Below are positions 46,060 through 57,640 of a DNA stretch of 64,000 bases, in pieces. The stretch lies in the NCBI GenBank assembly GCA_947561585.1, contig CANNZV010001622.1, forward strand, positions 62,001 to 126,000, read 5' to 3'. A model generated the notes under the pieces. The model was not told the origin of the DNA and made no database searches. It saw nothing but the letters and a program-made list of their open reading frames with translations. The DNA is from Caprella mutica (taxonomy: Eukaryota; Arthropoda; Malacostraca; Amphipoda; Caprellidae). The position numbers and the translations under genes were made by a program. The stretch's first letter is position 1. Each line of letters starts with the position of its first letter.

Positions 46060-47160
46060 AATTTTAAAAATAACACAGGTCCAAAATCTTTATAGATAGT
46101 AAAGAAGAAATTCATATTAAATATGATAAAATATCTAGAATTAAATAATGGCTAAAGACACAGAGCAAAAGTTAACAATGTTAAAATTTAATTATACAAT
46201 AGGTAGAGAGATTTTATAGATGATTCAGAAAATAAATAATAGGGTAAATGCTGCAATACTTATATTCATCAGGCGCAATGTAATACAATCCTCCAATGCA
46301 AACTGCTTCATGTAGTTCAGTTAAGAGATGTACACAAATAACAACAGACAAGGTACCATGGATCTCAATAGGTTACATCATGAGCACCAGGGTTGTTAAT
46401 CATTGAATGTACATCATCTTACAATATCCAGAACAAATCTAGGTGCCGAATAATCCCTAGCTACATCATCATTGCAATTACTGTCGATGGAGGTGGTGTA
46501 CAATTGGTAGATGTGGTGGTAGAGCAGGCAGACAGGTGGTGTAGAAGACAGACATCAAGGATCATAGCTAACTGAAATAAAAAGGGTAATTACTATCTAG
46601 GTTTGGATTTAGACTGCTTCGAATACATAAAGAGAATACTCAAATTAATGAATTACAGATTAGAGGACAGACCATCTTCAATTGCAGAATAAAGAATATA
46701 ATACACTATAGTTTTCAAAGTTGAGTAGGTATAAACTATAAACAATATAGCTATAGTAAATTTTAAAAGATTCATATACGTTAAATTGATAACTTATAAA
46801 TGCACTAAAATTTGTATGTAAATTTGAATTGATCAATTTTGAATAATTCCATTTACAAAATAATATACATTTTATCTATTCTAGCTTTTTAAATCAATAT
46901 CAAATCAATATTTATTTATGCTCTTTAAAATTCATTTTCTTACAAATGTCAATTCTATCCAAAAGGAATATGAAAAATAAGAAATAATATAAAGGAGTTA
47001 AATGTGAATGAAACTAGTAAAGTTAAAAATTTACAGCAAAACATCAAGGCTTAAAAAAATGTGGTACCTATTCTGTTCAAATAGAAAATTGAAGTTAGTA
47101 AGGAGCATTTCCACCAACACCTTGCAAATGAAAAATAGTTCAAACTGTTATCACTACACA
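46060..47160. other. No gene seen
   Basis: AT-rich, with a short GC-balanced patch at 46440-46570 (a 60-codon ORF without recognisable motifs). Confidence 0.5.
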
Positions 47161-47165
47161 ATTAA

Positions 47166-47708
47166 CCCTAATGAGTTTGACGTGCGCTTTCTAGGCACAC
47201 ATTATCTCAATTACTTTATATCTTTCATGTCATTCATTTAAATTTACTGGCCTTTCTTGACTTTGTTCCTACATAAATACCAAGTATATTTTTGTGTTCA
47301 AAAGTTAAAACTTATTTACGTATCGGTGTAAATTAGCGTAGATCAATAAAAATATGGAATTAATTGTACTTAAGTGACGTGTGGCAACTTAGAAATACAG
47401 TTTGGTTAGCCAATACACAAGCATTATTCCATGTTTTTGTGTAGTAGAGACAAATGCGCGACCTGTGATTGGCTCACACCCCATCCAATCACAGTTCAGT
47501 TCGCTCAGTTGCCAATGTCTTATATACCTATGTATTTATTTTTCCTTATATATTCAATATTTTTACTTGAAATTTGGTACACATTATCTTAGTATGTATA
47601 CTAACAACTTGTAAAAAATACAGTACGGTAGGTTCATATATAAGATATGTGTTTTTTTAACACATAGTCAAACTCTCCCGTTGTTTTTGACAATCAAATT
47701 CATTAGGG
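47166..47708. mobile_element. piggyBac-like MITE with TTAA sites
   Basis: TTAA at 47162-47165 and 47709-47712. Ends CCCTAATGAGTTTGA and (inverse) CCCTAATGAATTTGA. CCC-starting termini next to TTAA are the piggyBac signature. 543 bp, no transposase. Confidence 0.8.
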
Positions 47709-48045
47709 TTAAGTAGCTAATATATTAAATAAAGACAAACACTATTTTTCATGCTTTTTGAGGTACTCCTTTGCGTTTGGTCACTGACCTTTTAAATTGA
47801 GGTCTCACCTTGTTGTGCTAAAAACTAGCAACAACAATGTCCTAGTATAACCATATAAAATAACAAAAAATTCCATTGAACAAAAAATAAACACTTATTG
47901 AACAAAATTAAAGTTATGAAACACATTAATGTATCCATTTAAAGTAGTTGAAAAGTTTCACAGTTTAATTACAGCTAATAATAAAGTTCTTCAATAATAA
48001 AATTTCCTCCATTTCCTCTTATCTTTCATGAATACCTGGCTTTAC

Positions 48046-48690
48046 ATATCTTCTTCAATTACATCCCCCCTAATCATTTCTTTGTCATTTACATCCTCCC
48101 TAATCATCTCTTTGTCATTTACATCCTCCCTAATCATCTCTTTGTCATTTACATCCTCCCTAATCATCTTTTTGTCATTTACATCCTCCCTAATCATCTC
48201 TTTGTCATTTACATCCCCCCTAATCATCTCTTTGTCATTTACATCCTCCCTAATCATCTCTTTGTCATTTACATCCCCCCTAATCATCACTTTATCATTT
48301 GCAACCCCCCTAATCATCTCTTTATCATTTACAACCTCCATAATCATCTCTTTGTCATTTACATCCCCCCTAATCATTTCTTTGTCATTTACATCCTCCC
48401 TAATCATCTCTTTGTCATTTACATCCTCCCTAATCATCTCTTTGTCATTTACATCCTCCCTAATCATCTTTTTGTCATTTACATCCTCCCTAATCATCTC
48501 TTTGTCATTTACATCCCCCCTAATCATCTCTTTGTCATTTACATCCTCCCTAATCATCTCTTTGTCATTTACATCCCCCCTAATCATCACTTTATCATTT
48601 GCAACCCCCCTAATCATCTCTTTATCATTTACAACCTCCATAATCATCTCTTTATCATTTACATCCCCCCTAATCATCTCTTCATTCTCT
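48046..48690. repeat. 30-bp array with 300-bp higher order, open on both strands
   Basis: Unit ACATCCTCCCTAATCATCTC plus TTTGTCATTT (30 bp), about 21 copies. The distinctive pair GCAACCCCCC...ACAACCTCCA occurs at 48301 and 48601, a 300-bp period. Because 30 is a multiple of three, a 244-codon frame on plus and a 211-codon frame on minus are both open. The minus product is a charged 10-residue repeat (MIREDVNDKE); the plus product is hydrophobic (SLIISLSFTS). The minus frame extends upstream to about 48760 with an acidic lead-in. No evidence decides that either is expressed. Confidence 0.95.
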
Positions 48691-48904
48691 TCTTCATCTC
48701 TATTTGCTCCTCTCTCTCCACTATTTTTTTCTATTAGAAAGTCTGTCCTTAGCTTGAGTTAAGCTTACTGCTATGAATTTTTTTATTGCTGACAAAGCAG
48801 CAGACTTTCCAAAAGGGGAGGCTTTAGCCGCATCTGAAATAGATGAATTAAATTATTAAAATAACACTAACACAGATTGCCTATTTGAATAATGACCATT
48901 TTGA

Positions 48905-49235
48905 AATAACTTTATTTTGAATTTATCGAGTCCAACTGCAACTCCTTTATAAAGAATTTCACCGACTCCTTGATTCTGACTTCACTACTCCGATTCCAAC
49001 AAACAGTTTTACACTATTTTTATAAGCAATATTGAGTCATTTCATATCTATGAGTAGTTATTAGTTCTTATGAGATATTTAACATGATGAACAACAAATA
49101 AAATGGATCTAAATTTTTGTGACTTATATCTACCTATAGCTTAGAGTCGAAGTCGGGACAAATTTTCGACTCCTGACTCCATCTCCACCAAAAAAAGCTT
49201 TGACTCCAACATCACAACTCAGACTCCACAGCCCT
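48905..49235 (-). mobile_element. hAT MITE of the GGAGTCGGAGTC family, 5' end lost
   Basis: On the minus strand it begins AGGGCTGTGGAGTCTGAG and shares the interior (AAATTTAGATCCATTTTATT-like; AACATGATGAACAACA inverse) and CGATAAATTCAAAATAAAG with the complete copy at 57299-57632. The far terminus is missing, and no target duplication is visible. Confidence 0.75.
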
Positions 49236-49339
49236 TATTAAGTTAGAAGAAATAACCTTGTGAGAGATCAGATACATGAGAGTGAATTACTCAAGTAGGT
49301 AAATAGAGGATGGGGGTTTGAAGTGCCATTTCAGCCATA

Positions 49340-49720
49340 TGTAAAATATATCACTGATGTCAAAAGGAAATTAAATACAAGACTAAGTCACAGCGCTGAT
49401 CATGGATGTAGAGAAGCTACTTCATGAATATAGTCACTTACCAAGGAATGTGACAAAAAGGGATACAAACACCAAAGGCTACGCTCAGGGAGGGAAGAGG
49501 AAAAAGAAGAGGTGATAGTTAATGAAGTCTACAAGTCTACCTAACACAAGAATCTAAGAGCTGGTAGTGGAAGAGCATAACCCTACCGTTATCCTCTAAA
49601 ACTGCAAGTAGCGTTAAGAAAAGATAAAACATAGTAAAATATAGAAGACAATATATAATCCAAATTACAACAGTTGAGAGGCCCACCCAAGGGATGTCAT
49701 CCACTTCTCTTCCATTTATC
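49340..49720 (+). repeat. Interspersed repeat family X copy
   Basis: One of the best copies: TCACTGATGTCAAAAGGAAA, TCACTTACCAAGGAATGTGA, GGAAGAGGAAAAAGAAGAGG, CACAAGAATCTAAGAGCT, CTGCAAGTAGCGTTAAG and CAACAGTTGAGAGGCCCACC. It overlaps the intron side of the DUF4806-like locus. Confidence 0.85.
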
Positions 49721-49865
49721 ACAGAGAGTTTAAGGATAGAGCATCTGTATGCTAAATAATGGTAAATAAAATAAATCATGATATGGAAGATTAAAAATTC
49801 CTCCATTTTTATTTTATTATTCACATTGTCATGCAGTTAATCTATCATAAATAAAATATTCTTAC

Positions 49866-50692
49866 CCCGGATACAGGAGTATAAATTAAGATCTTTGAAA
49901 ATTATCTTTCCACATTTTCCCTGCATGTAATAGAGAATGGCTACTTCACTTGTAATTGAATTTTTTACCATGTTATAGACTCTACTCCTCAGTTGAGATC
50001 CTCCAAAATTGCTTAGTTTCATTTTCAAATTGCGCTTTTCTCTATCATCACTGAGGAGTAAATCTTCTAGCACTCTCAATTCATCTTGTGTTTTAACAGG
50101 TAAATGAGGAATTTAATGCTGATATCAATGCGAGCAGTAGAATTGTATTTTCTCATCATTATTTTAATGACTTGCAATTCCTCTCCAAACTCCATCATTG
50201 TTTTATGCATATCAGTTAAAGCTTTCAATAATGTTTTATAATTTGTTTCTATTTTTTCAACAATTCTATTGTTGTTTGCTGAGAGAGTTGCATCTACTGA
50301 CAATGGCAAAGGATAAGATTTAGGGAAATTTGGTTTAATTGGAACTTTTCTCTTCTTCTGAGGAGGCTGAGGAATAATATCCTCATTATCAGATTCTGTT
50401 TCAGCAACAACCTCTGACTCCTCATCAGTGTTCTCAGTAGCTGTTAAATATGCTGCCTCTCTGCACTTGTCTCTCATTTCTTGGTAAGTGTCAGCTTCAA
50501 AAAAATTCTGCATTTGTAGAGAGTCCAAGTTAATTTGTGAGGGTGAAGGTTCTTAATTGCATCTGTAAGACCTCCTGCAGTTTTTGTATCAGGCCAATAA
50601 CACAAAGTTTGACCTTTAATGTTTTTCATCCATGATGTTGGAACACCTTCGACACTATTGTCTATTTCAAAGATAACTATTGTATAAATCAT
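49866..50692 (-). pseudogene. DUF4806-like gene, two 1-bp frameshifts
   Basis: Function unknown. The minus-strand N-terminus (from ATG at 50692) reads FEIDNSVEGVPTSWM and LCYWP, the start common to DUF4806 proteins of insects and cnidarians. An acidic linker with a basic nuclear-localisation-like PQKKRKVPIK follows (about 50350). Then an extended helix and the DUF4806 core (LPVKTQDELRVLEDLLLSDD to AILYYMQGKCGKIIFKDL). It ends at a CGGG|GTAAGA donor (49865), so at least one more exon would follow. Frame breaks lie in a T7 run (about 50506) and near 50097 (AAATTCC); one extra T in each would restore the frame, so sequencing error is as likely as pseudogenisation. Confidence 0.7.
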
Positions 50693-51466
50693 TATTTATA
50701 TTATTCTGTGCATCTACTGGATAATAGGACATTATAAAACAAAATAAATAAACAATGACTATATAGATATATATCTAGCTACTAGTAACTAGTAGCTATA
50801 CATCAGGGTTGGTTGGGGGAAACCTCAAAGAAGTTTTTTTGGTTTTCCCGGGGGAAACTGGGGGAATCTGGGAGAAACCTTGTTAGTCTGTAAATGATAA
50901 ATTGAAGTTTACATATTGACCATTAACATGTACTACAGTAGCTATATGTCTAATCACTAATGAATCATTGAGTCTAATGATTAATAAATGCATAATATAA
51001 TATATTGGTATAACTGCTTCCAATTGATTTATTCATCAATTAAAAATCATAATTATCAAAACTGTATTTTATTAGCTATAATAAATAATGATTAATGTAG
51101 TTAGTAATCATAATTTCATTACCATTATCCCATAACATGTGTAATGTTAGCTATAAGGTTACAAGGTATTGTAATTTTTATGGAAACAACAACTTCTTCA
51201 GACTACAGAGTGCTCTATACTCAAGTTATAATTAAGCTTGCTGGTTACCACTGCAAGTTATATAATTGGTTATATTAAGACGTTAGATCTATTTACCGAT
51301 AGGAAGCATGACGTACCAAATGTAAAAGTTTAGTTTTATCATATTTATCTACAGTGAGCAATAAAAGAAATACAAATATTGAATATCTGTATATTTTATA
51401 TTATTATCCCTTAGTTATCACAGTTTCTCACTAAGTAGTTATTAATTATAAATCAAAGGAAAATAC
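50693..51466. other. No gene seen
   Basis: AT-rich. 50805-50880 has repeated GGGGGAAAC words; nothing else stands out. Confidence 0.5.
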
Positions 51467-51835
51467 AGACATCTTGAAGGGGCATACGGCATACAGACAT
51501 CGTAAAGGGGCATACGGCATACAGACATCGTAAAGGGGCATATTGTATACAGACATCGCAAAGGGGCATACTGTATACAGAAGCATACTGACATCATAAA
51601 GGCGCATACAGACATCTTAAAGGATCCTACCGACATCCTAAAGGGGCATACAGACATCTTTAAGGAGAATACAGATATCATAAAGGATCCTACTGACATT
51701 GTAAAGGGGCATACAGACATCGTGAAGGATCATACTGATATCTTAAAGGAGCATAAAGACATCATAAAGGATTATACCGACATCCTAAAAGATGTCAGCA
51801 TACTGACATCTTAAAGGAGCATACAAACATCAATC
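51467..51835. repeat. Degenerate 21/27-bp minisatellite
   Basis: Built on CATACAGACATCGTAAAGGGG with insertion variants (CATACGG). A 92-codon minus frame rich in MSVCPF is an artefact of the array. Confidence 0.85.
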
Positions 51836-54180
51836 CTGTTTTCACCCGCCACATCTATTTTAATCCTGTTTTCACCCCGCCACTTCTATTTTAATATTGT
51901 TTTCACCCCGCTACTTCAATTACCTCTACGCCACTTCTAATTTAATCCTGTTTTCACCCCGCCACTTCTATTACCTCCCCGCAACTTCCAATTTAATCCT
52001 GTTTTCACCCCACCAAATCAATTTTAATCCTGTTTCACCTCAGCACTTCTATTACCTCCCTCCGACTTCTATTTCAATTTTTTTTCACCCCACCACTTCT
52101 ATTACCTCACTGCCACTTCTATTTTAATCCTGTTTTCACCCCGCCACTTCCATTACCTCTCCTAGACTTCATTTTGATCCTGTCTTCATCCCGCCACTTC
52201 TATTACCTCCCCGCCACTTCTAATTTAATCCTGTTTTTACCCGGCCACATCTATTCAATCCTATTTTCACCCCGCCACTTCTATTTTAATCCTGTTTACC
52301 TACCCGCCACTTCTATTTTAATACTGTTTTCACCTCACCATTTCTATTACCTCCCTGCCACTTTTATTTTAATCCAGTTTTCACCCCAACACTTACATCT
52401 TAATCCTGTTTTCACCCCGCCACTTTTATTTTAATCCAGTTTTCACCCCAACACTTTGATCTTAATCCTGTTTTCACCCCGCCATTTTTATCTTAATCCT
52501 GTTTTCACCCCGCCATTTTTATTTTAATCCTGTTTTAACCCCGCAACTTCTAGTACCTTCCGCCACTTCTGTTTTAATCCTGTTTTTTTCATCCCGCCAC
52601 TTCTATTTTAATCCTGTTTACACCCCACCACTTCTATAACCTCTCCGCCACTTCTATTTCAATCCTGTTTTCACCCCACCACTTCTATTACCTCCATGCC
52701 ACTTCTATTTTAATCCTGTTTTCACCCCACCACTTCTATTACCTTCTCTCCACTTCTCTTTCAATCCTGTTTTCACCTCACCACTTCTATTTTAATCGAG
52801 TTTTCACTCCGCCACTTTTATTACCTCCCTGCCACTTCTATTTCAATCCTGTTTTCATCCTGACTTCTATTACCTCCCCGCCACTTCTATTTCAATCCTG
52901 TTTTCATCCCGCCACTTCTATTACTTCGCCGCGACTTCTATTAACTCGCCGCCACTTCTATTTTAATTCTGTTTTCACCCCATCACTTCTATTACCTCCC
53001 CGCCACTTCAATTTAAATCTTGTTTTCACTCCACTACTTCTATTACCTCACTGCCACTTCTATTTTAATCCTGTTTCCACACTGCCACTTCTATTTTAAT
53101 ACTGTTTTCACCCCGCCACATCAATAACCTCACAACCACTTCCAATTTAATCCTGTTTTCACCCCACCACATCTATTTTAATCCTGTTTTCATCCCACCA
53201 CTTCTATTACCTCCCCGTCACTTCTATTTTAATCCTGTTTCATCCCGCCACTTCTATTTCCTCCCCGCCACTTCCTTCTCAATCCTGTCCTCACCCTGCC
53301 ACTTCTATTACCTCGCCGCCACTTCTAATTTAATCCTGTTTTCACCCCACCGCTTCTATTTTTAATCATGTTTCACCTCACCACTTTTATTACCTTTTCG
53401 CCACTTCTATTTTAATCTTATTTTCACCCGCCACTTCTATTACCCCACCACCACTTCTATTTTAATCCTGTTCTCAACCCGCCATTTCTATTTCCTCCCC
53501 GCCACTTCTAATTTAATCCTGTTTTCACCCCCACCACTTCTATTTTAATCCTGTTTTCACCCCGCCACGTCTATTTTAATCCTGTTCTCAACCCGCCATT
53601 TCTATAATCTCCCCGCCACTTCTATCTCAATCCTGTTTTCACCCCACCTCTTTTATTACCTCTCCGTCACTTCTATTTCAATCCTGTTTTCACCCCACCA
53701 GTTCTATTAACTCCCCGTCACTTCTATTTTAATCCTGTTTTCACCCTGCCACATCTATTTTAATCCTGTTTTCCCCTCGCCACTTCTATTACCTCACTGC
53801 CACTTCTATTTTATTCCTGTTCTCACCTCACCACTTCTATTACCTCCCCGTCACTTCTATTTCAATCCTGTTTTCACCCCACCATTTCTATTACCTCCCT
53901 TTCACTTCTATTTTAATCCTGTTTTCAAACTGCCCCTTCTATTTCTTCTCCGCCACTTTTATTTTAATCCTGTTTTCAACCCGCCACTTCTATTACCTCC
54001 TCGCCACTTCTATTTCAATCCTGTTTTCACCCCACCACTTCTATTACCTCACCCACAACTTCTATTTTAATCTTGTTGTCACCTCACAAGTTCTATTTTA
54101 ATCTTATTTTCACCCCACCACTTCTATTACCAACATGCCACTTCTATTTCAATCCTGTTTCCTCCCCGCCGGTTCTAGGA
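51836..54180. repeat. CCACTTCTATT satellite, left block
   Basis: Two unit types alternate irregularly: a long one (CCGCCACTTCTATTTTAATC plus CTGTTTTCACC, about 31 bp) and a short one (CCGCCACTTCTATTACCTCC, about 20 bp). The block continues at 55315-55700 beyond a fold-back insertion. Confidence 0.93.
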
Positions 54181-55314
54181 ATTTTTCCCGGCGGAATATT
54201 ACACGGCGGAATTTTGCCAGTGTAGAATTTTGCCAGGCGGATTTTTGCCCTGGCGGAATTTTTCCCATGGGTTATATATTTTTAGGTTTAAATTGGTAAA
54301 TTGTAAGTTAAAAGTTTAAAATGCGAGATGCAATTTACGTAAATATAAAGTGTTATAATTTAACTTTATCATATTGTACTATTACAAGTTTTATTCAACA
54401 AATATTAAATAGCCACGGAAATTAAAATAAAATGAATTTTGAATTTACTTAAAATAATTACTGAGCATATCATACATATACATATATACTAACTTTCTCG
54501 TAGAATTCACTGATCACCATAATTGAAAAAAGTAAGGTTAACCTAACAAACAATAATTCAACATTTTCAATAATTCAAGAAACAAACTATATAATTGTTA
54601 CAATTTAACAGTTATTATGAATGGTATTATGCGACTTGAAAAAGAAAGATGAAGATTCATTCAATGTAATCAGTTGGTTCCTGAAGTGTGAAGTTAGCTC
54701 TATTACATCTATTGTCTTATTCCTTTCATAATGATGTAGATAATATTAATTATCGGGGAAAAGATGTCATTATTTAAAATATAATCCTATTAATACTTAA
54801 TGTATGATTGGAAATTATGAAATCGTTAATGAAATCATTAAACATATTAATGAACATTTAGTCACATCTCGTCACGAAGTACTGTACAGGTGAAGAAAAA
54901 CCGCAAGTTAATTACAACCAAAAGTTATGAATACTAAATTACAGTATTTTAAATATGGCAAACCATATAGTATTATTTTAATCTAAACTACTGTCAAAAT
55001 ATATTACTGTCCAATTTATAAGAAGTAAAATCATATTCATTTTATTTTCAATTTCGTGGCTATTTTAAATTGGGTAAATAAAACTTGCTATACTACATTA
55101 TGTTAAAGTTACATAAAACGTTTCATGTTTATGAAAGTTGAATCTCACATTTTAAAACTTTAACTTACAATCTACCAATTTAAAGCTATAAATATATAAT
55201 CCACGGTGAAAATTCCGCCGGGTGAAAATCCGGTGGGCAAAATTCCACACTGGCAAAATTCCGCCGGGCAATATTCGGCCTAGCAAAATTCCGCCTGGCA
55301 AAGCTCATGTCACC
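54181..55314. mobile_element. Mutator-like fold-back element C (1,134 bp)
   Basis: Target duplication CTCCCCGCC (54172-54180; 55315-55323) is perfect over 9 bp. Both ends start GGT and carry arrays of a GGCGGAATTTTGCC unit, about five at each end, then inverted homology (TATATTTTTAGG, TTTAAATTGGTA, TTGTAAGTTAAA). The centre is AT-rich without a gene. Inserted in the satellite. Confidence 0.88.
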
Positions 55315-55700
55315 CTCCCCGCCACTTCTATTACCTCCACGCCACTTCTATTTCAATCCTGTTTTCATCCCACCACTTCTATTACCTACCCGTCACTTCT
55401 ATTTCAATCCTGTTAACACCCCGCCACTTCTATTTAACCTGTTTTCACCCCGCTGCTTCTATTACCTCCCTGTAACTTCTATTTCAATCCTGTTTTCACT
55501 CCGCAACCTCTACCCCCCCCCCCCCCCCCCCCCCGTGTCAATTCAATTTCAATCCTGTTTTCATCCCACCAATTCTATTATCTCTCCGCCACTTCTATTT
55601 CAATCCTGTTTTCAACCTGGCACTTCTATTACCTCCTTGCCACTTCTATTTCAATCCTGTTTTTACCCACCACTTCTATTACCTCCCCGACATTTCCCCA
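55315..55700. repeat. CCACTTCTATT satellite, right block
   Basis: Same units as the left block, with a pure C run of about 22 at 55513-55534, likely a replication or assembly weak point. Confidence 0.9.
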
Positions 55701-55739
55701 CCAATTTAATGAAACAAATATATTAGAAATATATTAGAG

Positions 55740-56329
55740 GACATAAATCTTAATATAGATGGCTGTCACGTGGTCAGTTGTAGATTGTATAAGCTAGTTT
55801 GTTATTCTACACACTTCATGATCAGTTAATGACCTGGCAGGTGGGTTAATTGCGAAAAATGTGAGAGTTAAAATAAGTTCTTTAATACATTTGTTCCTTT
55901 AAAATAGAAAATGCGGGATGAAAACAGGAAATTGCCGACTTCAATAATAGTAAATGTAAACCATAGTTAAGCATTTACTCCATTCATTATTTAGATCTTT
56001 ATGTCAAATAATAAGATTATATAGTAAATATAACTTTGAATTCATATAAATACATAGACACATTTTAGAAGAAATTGAAAATTACATATTGAAAGCAAAA
56101 TGTATAAAAAATTCATTTTCACTATGATATATGATATGGGTTTCCCGTATTCTCACTCATTAAAATTGTACCTTCCTTATCGAGATAAAAGTTAACGGGA
56201 AAGCCTTCAGAATTTTAATTCATCATCTAGTTTTCACTTCAGAGTTGCCAGACGCGCAATAAAGGAGTATTCCACCGCATCTGAATGTAAACACTGCGCT
56301 CTCTGTGTGTCTAAATCTGTGCCAGTCGC
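55740..56329. other. No gene seen
   Basis: AT-rich sequence without repeats or ORFs that I can support. Confidence 0.5.
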
Positions 56330-56440
56330 CACCATTTCATGTCCGTGTTTACCACAGTATATAGAATACCCCTAGTAGGGACACATCAACGGGTACAAAA
56401 TATTACAAAGTCAAGTGAGGACAGAGACGTCATAGCTATA
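56330..56440 (-). repeat. Inverted partner of 61860-61950
   Basis: On the minus strand: ATGACGTC, then GTGTCCCTACTA, TATTCTATATACTGTGGT and AAACAC, the same order as the plus strand at 61867-61950. Downstream, at 56520, ATGAAGTTGAATCAGGTTGA followed by C|GTAAGTA could be a first exon, but there is no support beyond the splice-like site. Confidence 0.6.
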
Positions 56441-57298
56441 TATCTGAGTGTTCCTAATTCACGGAATTAAAAAAAACGAAAGATTGAACGGAAGTTCGGT
56501 TTTTTTTCTGGTTATTAACATGAAGTTGAATCAGGTTGACGTAAGTATAGATACTTGTGTATAAATTAAACTTCCTTTGAAAACATCATTATTAGAGATT
56601 TATTATAAAAAGGGGGAAAAAATGTTTAACCACTTTATGCATTTATGCAAACCAGCTCGCTGTGGTACTCAGGCAACTTAGAGAAAGGATCCCACTATGA
56701 AAGGATAATAATATTGAGAAAGTAAAATTATTTATTGTTGAGAGCAACTACCCATTTGGAAAAAATGAGAAATTGATCACCAGTTCAGTGTCAGCATTCG
56801 ACAATAATTCAAACAGTAGCAGTAATTTAATTAGTGATTATAAGAATGAAAAACAGAAATTCAAAACTTTAAATGATGGAATAAAAGTGAGGATGAAATT
56901 TATTAATTATATTCATCTAAATCCACTTATATTTGGAAACAAGGGGAATAACGCTACGAATGTTGAAAATATAATATAACAAACTCAAGATTAACTGGGC
57001 ATAGAGAAAACAATATAATTCAAAAGCTTGCCCTACCTATATTCTTATTCTATTCATTACTATATTTTCTTTCACTTAAATTTGAAATGGAGAAATAACT
57101 ATTATCTATATATTCACAGAGATGAGGAGAAAAGGCAATAATATCAAGCTTCCACTGTTCATCGCGGTGAATAAGTAGACATTTAACCTCTAACGCTAAC
57201 TACTACTTGTGTATCAATTTTTAACAATCTGAATCTAGAAATCCACCAAATAACACTGAATTCGAATGTTTAATGCAATTGAAAATTCAGCATTTAGC

Positions 57299-57632
57299 CA
57301 GGGCTATGGAGTCAGAGTCAGGAGTCAAAAATTTGTACTGACTCCGTCTCCAAGCTATAGATTTAAATCACAAAAATTTGGATTCATTTCATATGTTGTT
57401 CATCATGTTAAATATCTCATGGAACTGATAACTGCTCATAGCTATAAAATAAATCAATATTTATAGTCTAAACACTAAAAATAATTCAATAGATTTAATA
57501 AAATTACTATAAAACGGCTGTTGCAGTCGGAGTCGAGGAGTCAGTGGAAGTTTTTAAACTGGAATCGGAGTCGATAAATTCAAAATAAAGGAGTCGGAGT
57601 CGAACATTTTATGTATCGACTCCTCAGCCCTA
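57299..57632 (+). mobile_element. hAT MITE with perfect 8-bp target duplication
   Basis: CATTTAGC lies at 57291-57298 and 57633-57640. Ends CAGGGCTATGGAGTC and (inverse) TAGGGCTGAGGAGTC. Both ends carry GGAGTCGGAGTCG-type words. 334 bp, no ORF conserved. An 8-bp duplication and YAGGG ends fit hAT. Confidence 0.88.
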
Positions 57633-57640
57633 CATTTAGC

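Noticed and set aside
51897..55726. ORFs of 64-139 codons in the CCACTTCTATT satellite
   Set aside because: The frames follow the repeat units and change with unit length; no coding signal.
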